Positions 1 to 5,737 of a stretch of 6,860 nucleotides of DNA are shown here, piece after piece. Position 1 is the first letter of the stretch. Every line of letters starts with the position of its first letter. Location of the stretch: contig JARDZH010000103.1 in assembly GCA_029240955.1 (NCBI GenBank), positions 1 through 6,860 on the forward strand. Reading direction: 5' to 3'. The stretch is from Pseudomonas sp. GTDB taxonomy: Bacteria > Pseudomonadota > Gammaproteobacteria > Pseudomonadales > Pseudomonadaceae. A program made the position numbers and the translations under genes. The notes under the pieces are model-generated. The model saw only the letters and a list, made by a program, of their open reading frames with translations. It was not told the DNA's origin and searched no databases.

Positions 1-1
1 T

Positions 2-64
2 AATCGCGGTTCCGGTAGCACGGAGAATAATAAAAGCAAGGATAAAACCGACAAGCGGCAATAG
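2..64 (+). CDS. Possible C-terminal tail of an upstream gene (partial)
   Basis: The second plus-strand frame is open from the left edge to a TAG at 62-64 and gives 20 residues, very polar and lysine-rich (it ends KDKTDKRQ). The other two plus frames stop within the first 20 bases. Eleven of 20 codons end in G or C, a little better than the opposite-strand reading. A 20-codon open stretch is quite likely by chance, so this is only a candidate end of a gene lying to the left. No function can be given. Confidence 0.2.
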   Translation, partial: NRGSGSTENNKSKDKTDKRQ

Positions 65-90
65 TGGCACATTGATTATATGATGGCACA
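65..90 (+). repeat. TGGCACA direct repeat pair, possible operator
   Basis: The heptamer TGGCACA occurs at 65-71 and again at 84-90, a 19-bp period (close to two helical turns). The pair brackets the putative -35 element of the lipoprotein gene. Two same-face half sites are what a dimeric regulator could bind, but no known regulator consensus was recognised. The heptamer resembles the first half of a sigma-54 site, but the GC element is missing at the required spacing. Confidence 0.3.
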
Positions 91-100
91 CTGACATATT
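72..100 (+). promoter_or_regulatory. Putative sigma-70 promoter of the lipoprotein gene
   Basis: TTGATT (72-77) is a 4/6 match to a -35 hexamer. It is followed after exactly 17 bp by CATATT (95-100), a 4/6 match to a -10 hexamer. The region is AT-rich compared with the rest of the window. Transcription would start near 107 and leave a leader of about 24 nt before the ATG at 131. Spacing and position fit, but both hexamers are imperfect. Confidence 0.35.
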
Positions 101-130
101 GAGCGCCGTATTAACCCCCTCGTGAGCATC

Positions 131-802
131 ATGAAAGCCCTTATGTCACTTCTGGCAGCCTGTGCGCTGATCAGCGGGTGCAATGGAATGTCCACCGCGT
201 TTGTAAAGGATCCTGTTAACGACCAAGCTTTTCTCGTCCATTCCGGTGGACCGCTGCCCATGCTGTTAATGGGAACTGCGGTGCAGTGGAATGAAGAGTA
301 CGCGGTCACGGTCAAGCACCTTCCTTATGTATCGGGGTCGGTCTTCGAGGGCAGGGGAGACGTACAGTTCTTCCGTCACAAGGCGGCGCAAGCGCCGCAG
401 TGGCGTCAGTATCAACCGGGCGAAACCGTCACGGCGGTAGGCTTCAACTCTTTCTACATCCCGACGCAGGGACAAGGAAAAGCGTTGACTGCCATGGTTC
501 GTCTGAGCGCGACCGATGGGGGCGTCATGTATGGCACCCACACCGGTTCGACAGTAAAAGGCATGTCCGGCGGGCCGGTGTTTGCTGAAGATGGCGAGGC
601 GGTCGGTATCAGCGTCGCCTATCTGGACAAGAGCCGGTTGCAGGAGCTCAAGCGCGCCGATCTGTCCAGCGAAGCGCAGGTGAGCATCTTCCTGCCGTAT
701 GCCGAAATCAACCGCGAATGGCAGCGCTACTCGGCGCAGCTGGCCGGCAAGAGCAAGCCTGCGCCTGCTCCTGTCGGACTCTCGGTCGCTTCAGTTCACT
801 GA
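131..802 (+). CDS. Trypsin-like serine protease lipoprotein (putative)
   Basis: A 223-residue protein from the ATG at 131. An in-frame GTG at 122 would add three residues but has no ribosome binding site, whereas GTGAG at 122-126 can serve the ATG weakly. The N-terminus is a type II signal peptide: Met-Lys, a hydrophobic stretch, then lipobox I-S-G-C with Cys17. Residue +2 is Asn, so outer-membrane sorting is expected. The body resembles the S1/HtrA-like fold: a G-T-A-V strand, His63 in VTVKHLP, Asp77 in GDVQFF, and GMSGGPVF with Ser146 as nucleophile. The His-to-Asp gap of 14 residues is short for this fold, so the Asp assignment is less sure and activity is inferred. The C-terminal tail is Pro/Ala-rich. 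No PDZ domain is visible. The gene converges on the adhesin exporter operon with 22 bp between stop codons. A role in adhesin or envelope protein processing is possible, but a proteolytically inactive S1-like protein cannot be excluded. Confidence 0.75.
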   Translation: MKALMSLLAACALISGCNGMSTAFVKDPVNDQAFLVHSGGPLPMLLMGTAVQWNEEYAVTVKHLPYVSGSVFEGRGDVQFFRHKAAQAPQWRQYQPGETVTAVGFNSFYIPTQGQGKALTAMVRLSATDGGVMYGTHTGSTVKGMSGGPVFAEDGEAVGISVAYLDKSRLQELKRADLSSEAQVSIFLPYAEINREWQRYSAQLAGKSKPAPAPVGLSVASVH

Positions 803-815
803 TGGTATGAACTGA
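791..815. terminator. Short inverted repeat at the convergent gene ends
   Basis: TCAGTTCA (791-798) and TGAACTGA (808-815) form a perfect 8-bp stem with a 9-nt loop. It overlaps the last codons and stop of the lipoprotein gene and lies 9 bp past the stop of the adaptor gene. Its place between convergent genes suits a bidirectional transcription end. Neither strand has a T-run after the stem, so it is not a canonical intrinsic terminator. Confidence 0.3.
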
Positions 816-824
816 CCCCGTGGA

Positions 825-2027
825 TCAGCGCTCGCGCAGCGCTTCCTTGGCGCGGTTCAGCGGTTTGATCAGGTAGTCGAGAATGGTCTTTTCCCCGGTA
901 CGGATGTCCACACTGGCCACCATACCGGGGACGATCGCGAACGACTTGCCCGCCTTGTTTTTCAGTACGTCCGAATTAGTGCGGATGTACACCCGGTAGT
1001 AGAAGATTTCCGGCTTGGCTTCGTCCTGAATGGTATCCGGAGAGATGGTCACGACCTTGCCGTCCAGACTGCCGTAGATCGAGTAGTCGTAGGCCGTGAT
1101 CTTCACCTTGGCTTCCTGGTCGGGGTGAATAAACGCGATGTCCCGCGGGTTGATGCGGGTCTCGATCAGCAGTTGCTCATCCTGCGGCACGATCTGCATC
1201 AATTGGCCATTGGGCGGGATCACCCCGCCGATGGTTGTCACTTCGATGTCTTTGACGATCCCCCGTACCGGCGAGCGCAGTGTCAGTCGTGACAACGAAT
1301 CCGCACGCCCGCGCACCACCTCCGCAAGCGAATCTGCCTCGGCGCTGGCCTTGGCCAGGTCCTGGCGAGCATCGACCATATAGTCGGAGCGCGCTTCGGT
1401 GGCTTTGAGTTCCAGTTCAGACCGCTGGCGGTTGAGACGGATCACCTCGACCCGACTCGACGCGCCGATCTTCGCCAGGTTCTCAGTGATTGCCAGTTCG
1501 CTGCGCACCAGTTTCAAAGAGTCCTGGATGCCGGCCAGCGTCTCGCGAAGGCCGCGCTGGCGGGTGTTATACAGCTCTGTCTCGGCACGGATCAGTTCGG
1601 GCCAGGCGTCGAGCGCAGGCGGGAACTTCAGCGGCTGGCCGCTGGCTTCCGCCTGCAAACGGCTGACGCTGGCGAGCGTGGCGCGGTACTTGGCTTCGCT
1701 TTCGCCGACATTGGACTGGGTCTTGATCGGGTCGAGCTGGGCAAGCACTTCACCGCGCTCGACCAGATCGCCTTCGCTGACGTTCATCTGCGTGACGATC
1801 CCGCCTTCCAGCGACTGGATGACCTGCTCGCGCGAGCTGGGAATGACCTTGCCGGTGCCGTTGGACACCTCGACAACTTCAAACCACGCCGCCCAGAGCA
1901 GGAAGCTGCCGAGCATCAGCGCGCAGACCCAGACCACCCGACTCGCGCGCACCACGGCGTATTCGTCGGCACCGTCCAGATAAGAGGCCGGTGCCGCTGG
2001 CATGCGGATCGCTACGTTATTGCTCAT
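825..2027 (-). CDS. HlyD-family type I secretion periplasmic adaptor (LapC-like)
   Basis: A 400-residue membrane fusion protein linking the inner-membrane ABC exporter to the TolC channel. It has a short cytoplasmic N-terminus, one membrane segment at about residues 31-49, and a first lipoyl half-motif around 55-100 containing the family hallmark QSLEGGIV. A long, charge-rich, probably coiled-coil hairpin follows at about 103-245. The second lipoyl half is at about 248-280 (LRSPVRGIVKDIEV) and a beta-barrel region runs to about 375. The C-terminus, VPGMVASVDIRTGEKT then YLIKPL and LRER, is typical of type I adaptors as opposed to RND-pump adaptors. Length is normal for the family. The start is supported by AAAGGAG seven bases upstream. 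The ATG overlaps the exporter stop as ATGA, so translation is probably coupled. It is the last gene of the operon. Family assignment is secure; the gene name is not. Confidence 0.95.
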   Translation of the reverse strand: MSNNVAIRMPAAPASYLDGADEYAVVRASRVVWVCALMLGSFLLWAAWFEVVEVSNGTGKVIPSSREQVIQSLEGGIVTQMNVSEGDLVERGEVLAQLDPIKTQSNVGESEAKYRATLASVSRLQAEASGQPLKFPPALDAWPELIRAETELYNTRQRGLRETLAGIQDSLKLVRSELAITENLAKIGASSRVEVIRLNRQRSELELKATEARSDYMVDARQDLAKASAEADSLAEVVRGRADSLSRLTLRSPVRGIVKDIEVTTIGGVIPPNGQLMQIVPQDEQLLIETRINPRDIAFIHPDQEAKVKITAYDYSIYGSLDGKVVTISPDTIQDEAKPEIFYYRVYIRTNSDVLKNKAGKSFAIVPGMVASVDIRTGEKTILDYLIKPLNRAKEALRER

Positions 2028-4183
2028 GGCCGATCTCCTTTGGGCTGCCGAAGTTGCGCCAGCGCCGCATCCCGCGGGCCGTCGATGACGATGCGGCCGT
2101 TGTCGACCACGATGATCCGGCTGACCCGTTGCAGCACGCTGAGTCGGTGGGTGGCGATCACCATCGTGCGGCCTTCGCTCCAGAGCATCAGGTCGTCGAG
2201 CAGCTTGCGTTCTGTGACGTCATCCAGCGAAGCCGTCGGTTCATCGAGCAGCAGGACTTGCGGCTGACGCAGCAACAGACGGGACAGCAACAGGCTCTGC
2301 CGTTGTCCGCCGGACAGCCCGAGGCCACCCTCGAGAATCAGGTGGTCCAGCCCTTTGGGCAGTTTGCGGATGAAGTCCAGAGCGCCGCTGATCGACAGCG
2401 CCGCGAGCAGTTCCTGATCGCTGGCACGCCCGGCGCCCAGCACCAGGTTATCGCGCAGGGTGCCGTGAAACAGACGCGCATGCTGTTGCAGCAGGCCGAC
2501 GTCGCGGCGCAGGTCTGCAGGATCAATGTGCGCCATGGCGATGCCGTCCAGCGTCAGGTCACCGGTCGCCAGATCCATTGCGCCCGCCAGGCCTTGCAGC
2601 AGCGTGGACTTGCCGGCGCCGTTGCGACCGAGCACCGCGATGTGCTCGCCACGCCGTATGCGTAGCTCTCCGATATCCAGCGCCGACGGGGTCTCCGGGC
2701 TGTAACGCAAGCTCACGTCCTTGAAGTGGTAGTCGCCATGAATGACCGGCAAATGCACCCGCTTGCTGCCTTCGGGGTGGTCCACCGGCAGCTGCATCAT
2801 GCGATTGAGGCCCTGCAACGCGACCTTGGCTTGCTGCCAGCGCGTCAGCACATGGTTGAGCTGCGCCATCGGCGCCATCATTCGCGAGGCCAGCATCGAC
2901 GCGGCCACCAGACTGCCGGTGGTCAGATCGCCCGCAATCACCATTGGCGTGCCGAACACGATGACCACCGCAAACACAGCGCTCTGTACGTTCTGAACCC
3001 AGGTGACCAGCCCGTTGGTCAAGGTGCGCAATTGCAGCGCGGTATCAGCCGAAGTGGCGTTGTAATGGTTCCACTGTTCCTGAAAGCGCTGCTCGGCCTG
3101 CAGCGCCTTGATGTCGTCCAGGCCCTGGATGCTTTCCACCAGCATGGCGTTGCGCAACGCCGATTCGCGCATATTGGCGTTCGCCAGCCGCGCCAGTTTG
3201 CGCTGATAGAGAAGGCCCGGCAGCAACATGACGATCAAGGCGACGATGGGAATCACCACCAGCACACCGCCGATCAGATAAAACACCAGCAGGAACAGGA
3301 AGAAGAACGGCAGGTCCGCGAGCGCTGTCGCGGTACTGGAGGTGATCAGATCGCGGATCTGCTCCAGCTCACGCAGTTGCGCAATGAACGAACCGGTCGA
3401 CTTGGGGCGAACCGAATTGCGCAGCCGCAAGGCATGGCCGTAGACCAGATCCGACACCCGCAAGTCGGCCCGCTTGCCCAACAGATCGGTGATGCGCAAG
3501 CGCATGATGCGCATCACGAAGTCAAACACCACGGCCAACAGCACGCCGCCGAACAGCACATACAGCGTCGGCAGCGACTCGGCGGGAATCACCCGGTTGT
3601 AGACCTGCATGGAAAACAGCACGCCGGCCATGCCCAGCAGGTTGGCGACCAGCGAGGCGAGCATCACGTTGGAGTATGGCCGCAGGTCGCGCAGCACGAT
3701 GCGCCGGAACCAGTGCTCATCGTACGGCTGGACGTAATCGTCGGTGCGCACGTCGCTCAGCGGTCGGGCCGGGCGCATGATGACGGTTCGGCGCAAGCGC
3801 TCGCCGAACGCTTGCAACGGCATGCGGTTCTGCAGGCCTTGATCGCCGCTCAGCGCGATGCCGATTTCGTTGTCGTCGATGCTTTGCACCACGCCGACCT
3901 GGCCGTCGTGCAGCTCCACCACCAGCGGCGTACGCCAATGGCTCAGATCGCCCGGCGCCTGCCCGGCGAATTTAACGGTCAGGCCTGCCTGACGCGCCAT
4001 CTGCCGGACGACATCGTCCAGATCGCGGTCGGGGCGTTGCGAGGCGATGCGTACGGTTTCTTCGGAGACTTCCAGCCGGTAATGGCGAGCCACCAGCAAG
4101 ACGGCTTCCATCCACTGGCTGTAGTCGGGGGGCAGGGTGCCGTGGCTCGGTTCGGTGCTGGGGATAATCGCGGCATCATTCAT
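2024..4183 (-). CDS. Type I secretion ABC transporter, permease/ATPase (LapB/LssB-like)
   Basis: A 719-residue exporter half-transporter, expected to dimerise in the inner membrane and drive adhesin export with ATP. Residues about 20-130 form a C39-peptidase-like domain that has lost its catalysis: Trp24-Met25 stand where the cysteine would be, so it should bind cargo and not cut a leader. The membrane domain spans about 170-450 with hydrophobic segments near 172-192, 204-224, 288-325 and 395-425. The nucleotide-binding domain is intact: Walker A GRNGAGKST (Lys525), Q-loop Gln567, signature LSGGQ (623-627), Walker B VLLLDEP (Asp647, Glu648), D-loop SLD and H-loop His679. Length matches LapB-type exporters. 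GAGG eight bases before the ATG supports the start. ATGA overlaps join it to both neighbours, the channel gene before it and the adaptor gene after it. The substrate is inferred to be the adhesin encoded upstream. Confidence 0.95.
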   Translation of the reverse strand: MNDAAIIPSTEPSHGTLPPDYSQWMEAVLLVARHYRLEVSEETVRIASQRPDRDLDDVVRQMARQAGLTVKFAGQAPGDLSHWRTPLVVELHDGQVGVVQSIDDNEIGIALSGDQGLQNRMPLQAFGERLRRTVIMRPARPLSDVRTDDYVQPYDEHWFRRIVLRDLRPYSNVMLASLVANLLGMAGVLFSMQVYNRVIPAESLPTLYVLFGGVLLAVVFDFVMRIMRLRITDLLGKRADLRVSDLVYGHALRLRNSVRPKSTGSFIAQLRELEQIRDLITSSTATALADLPFFFLFLLVFYLIGGVLVVIPIVALIVMLLPGLLYQRKLARLANANMRESALRNAMLVESIQGLDDIKALQAEQRFQEQWNHYNATSADTALQLRTLTNGLVTWVQNVQSAVFAVVIVFGTPMVIAGDLTTGSLVAASMLASRMMAPMAQLNHVLTRWQQAKVALQGLNRMMQLPVDHPEGSKRVHLPVIHGDYHFKDVSLRYSPETPSALDIGELRIRRGEHIAVLGRNGAGKSTLLQGLAGAMDLATGDLTLDGIAMAHIDPADLRRDVGLLQQHARLFHGTLRDNLVLGAGRASDQELLAALSISGALDFIRKLPKGLDHLILEGGLGLSGGQRQSLLLSRLLLRQPQVLLLDEPTASLDDVTERKLLDDLMLWSEGRTMVIATHRLSVLQRVSRIIVVDNGRIVIDGPRDAALAQLRQPKGDRP
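2035..2041 (-). promoter_or_regulatory. Strong ribosome binding site of the adaptor gene
   Basis: On the minus strand this reads AAAGGAG, seven bases before the adaptor ATG, and lies inside the last codons of the exporter gene. It fixes the adaptor start and shows that the gene can also initiate independently of the ATGA overlap. Confidence 0.7.
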
Positions 4184-5646
4184 GGCAGAATCCTCACACC
4201 TTGTAACGTACGGTCTTCAAGTGCGAAGGCGCGCCGCAGGCCGCCGCTGTTGTAAAGACAGTCGATTTGCAGACGTCGCAGGTCCGCCTGGGTCGAGGCC
4301 AGGTCGAAATGCGACTGATGGATTTCCTGTTCGGCGTTGAGCAAGTCCAGCAGCGGGCGAGTGCCCAGCTCCAGATACTGCCGGCCGTACAGCGAGCGGG
4401 CTTCGCTGATGCTGGTCTGGCGCATCTGCAAGGCATCGAGCCGGCGGGTGAGGCCGAAGGTCTGAACCCGGGCCTCGGCCAGGCCGCGAGTCGCTTCCAG
4501 CCGCGCCGTGTCTTCGGCGGAGTCGGCGGCGGTCAGCGCATAACCGGCGGCGCGGCTGCGAGCGGTGGTCGCGCCACCCTGATAGATCGGCACCTCGACG
4601 TTGACGTAGATCCCCGCCTGAGTCCGGTCCATCGCCGGGTTGTTGTCGTTGTAGCCGCTGTCCAGGTAATGGTTGACTGACGGTTCAAGGGAGATGGTCG
4701 GATAGCCTTCCGACCGGGAACGCGCCAGTTCCGCTTGAGCTTCATCACGCTGCGCCAGCGCCACCAGTACGGCGGGCAGGGCATCGATCGAAGGCTCGGG
4801 GCTTTCGCACGCGTGCGCTGCAGTGGGCGGAATGTCGTCCGCCACTTCAGCTGTGGTCGCGCGGCCCATCAGCGTGCTGAGCGCGGCTTGCCAACGGGCG
4901 TATTGCGCCTTGTATTCCTGCAGGGTCGCCATTGCGCCCTCGGAGCGCGACTGAGCCTGAACCACATCCGAGCGGGTGCTGGCGCCCATGTCGCTGCGCT
5001 GTTTAGCCAGTTCGACGATTTCACCGACGCCTTGAATCTGCTGGCGGGCAATCTGCAGCAGATTGCGGTAACGCTGCACTTCGATCCAGGCGTAGGCGGT
5101 GTCGCGGGCGGTCTGGTCCACGGTGAGCAGAATCTGCGCCTGACTGCGCGCGACCCTTGCTTTGGCGACTTCGACGGCATTCGACACCTTGCCGAAGTCG
5201 TAGAGCATCTGCTTGAGCGAGATGTTCAGCGCCTGGGTGTTGCGATCCCCTCCATAGCCGGTGTCCAGGCCGGAGCGGATGCCGCCGCTGACTTGCGGGT
5301 AGTAACCGGCCTCGGCGACATTGATGCCTTCGGCCTGTTGATAAAGCGTGCCCACCGATTGCGCGATGCTCGGGTGCCAGGACACCGCTTGTTGAATGGC
5401 CTGATCGAGCGTCAGGGTCGGGGTTGCAGCCGGCTGCTCGCGGCGCGGCGGAGGTTGTCCGGCGCGTTTGGTAGCAGGTCGCGGCTTGTTGAGCGTGGAA
5501 GGGCTGAGGTTGCGAAGCTCAGGGGCGATGTAATCATCGGCGCCCTTCGCTGAATGGCTGGCAAGCAGAAGTGCGGTCGCCAACAGTGCGACGCAGAAGT
5601 GCCGTGTGATAGTTACTGTCGTGTCACAGGCATGAGCTGACTTCAC
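4180..5646 (-). CDS. TolC-family outer-membrane channel of type I secretion (LapE-like)
   Basis: A 488-residue outer-membrane efflux protein forming the exit duct for the adhesin. The signal peptide has a basic N-terminus and a hydrophobic core at about 16-30; cleavage is likely near Ala-Lys-Gly-Ala at 33-36. A proline-rich basic linker (about 45-75) precedes the first TolC repeat, which is unusual. The internal duplication typical of TolC is visible: LYDFGKVSNAVEVAKARV near 148-165 matches IYQGGATTARSRAAGYAL near 354-371. Each half has long amphipathic helices. GTRPLLDLLNAEQEI (428-442) is the conserved region near the C-terminus. Cys280 and Cys463 are the only cysteines in the mature chain. 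The start codon is GTG, supported by AAGGGA five bases upstream; no better start exists. It ends in an ATGA overlap with the exporter gene. Assignment to the type I secretion branch rests on both sequence style and gene context. Confidence 0.93.
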   Translation of the reverse strand: MKSAHACDTTVTITRHFCVALLATALLLASHSAKGADDYIAPELRNLSPSTLNKPRPATKRAGQPPPRREQPAATPTLTLDQAIQQAVSWHPSIAQSVGTLYQQAEGINVAEAGYYPQVSGGIRSGLDTGYGGDRNTQALNISLKQMLYDFGKVSNAVEVAKARVARSQAQILLTVDQTARDTAYAWIEVQRYRNLLQIARQQIQGVGEIVELAKQRSDMGASTRSDVVQAQSRSEGAMATLQEYKAQYARWQAALSTLMGRATTAEVADDIPPTAAHACESPEPSIDALPAVLVALAQRDEAQAELARSRSEGYPTISLEPSVNHYLDSGYNDNNPAMDRTQAGIYVNVEVPIYQGGATTARSRAAGYALTAADSAEDTARLEATRGLAEARVQTFGLTRRLDALQMRQTSISEARSLYGRQYLELGTRPLLDLLNAEQEIHQSHFDLASTQADLRRLQIDCLYNSGGLRRAFALEDRTLQGVRILP

Positions 5647-5651
5647 TAGAA

Positions 5652-5657
5652 TCCCTT
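5652..5657 (-). promoter_or_regulatory. Ribosome binding site deciding the GTG start of the channel gene
   Basis: On the minus strand this is AAGGGA with a 5-base spacer before the GTG at 5646-5644. It lies 12 bases past the foot of the intergenic stem-loop, so it stays single-stranded when that structure forms. Confidence 0.65.
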
Positions 5658-5669
5658 ACTGAAAGTCCA

Positions 5670-5716
5670 CAGGCGCTGTGAAGGCCAGGCGGATCGCCCG
5701 GCTTTCACAGTGCCTG
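5670..5716 (-). terminator. Long intergenic stem-loop between adhesin and exporter genes (partial terminator or attenuator)
   Basis: A near-perfect inverted repeat fills half of the 91-bp gap. Arms 5670-5686 and 5700-5716 match at 15 of 17 positions. After one non-Watson-Crick pair (5687/5699), an inner GGCG/CGCC stem (5688-5691 with 5695-5698) closes a 3-nt loop. In the minus-strand transcript this gives 19 Watson-Crick pairs, one G-U and two A-C mismatches. It begins 22 bases after the adhesin stop. The bases that follow (TGGACTTTCAG) contain only a weak T-cluster, so full intrinsic termination is unlikely. Partial read-through or protection of upstream mRNA from 3' exonucleases would let the adhesin be made in excess of its exporter. 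A small repeat element of another kind is the alternative. Confidence 0.5.
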
Positions 5717-5737
5717 CGGTAGAGCCGACTTCTTATT

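Noticed and set aside
1..97. Minus-strand reading starting ATG at 97 that encodes a hydrophobic stretch running off the left edge
   Set aside because: The segment looks like a membrane helix mainly because A-rich plus-strand sequence reads as T-rich codons. Most third positions are A or T, unlike the rest of the window, and no ribosome binding site precedes the start.
65..100. Sigma-54 promoter suggested by TGGCAC
   Set aside because: Neither copy has the GC dinucleotide ten bases after the GG, which is the defining feature.
122..130. GTG at 122 as the start of the lipoprotein gene
   Set aside because: No Shine-Dalgarno sequence precedes it. The ATG three codons on gives a standard lipoprotein signal (Met-Lys then hydrophobic core) and has a weak GTGAG just upstream. 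It is not fully excluded.
1399..1983. A 194-codon plus-strand open frame opposite the adaptor gene
   Set aside because: It is a Ser/Arg-rich shadow product with no family features; the opposite strand encodes a clear HlyD protein.
2726..4255. A 509-codon open frame on the plus strand opposite the exporter gene
   Set aside because: It is very rich in His, Gln and Arg with no recognisable domain, and lies fully antisense to a gene with every ABC motif intact. High-GC codon bias commonly leaves such frames open.
4735..5553. A 272-codon plus-strand open frame opposite the channel gene
   Set aside because: Its composition is dominated by Arg, Gly, Ala and Leu, and no motif or ribosome binding site is visible. 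It is a shadow of the TolC homologue.
5670..5716. Stem-loop as a full intrinsic terminator ending the adhesin transcript
   Set aside because: There is no run of T after the stem in the minus-strand direction and no convincing promoter between it and the channel gene, so read-through must occur for the exporter genes to be expressed from upstream.
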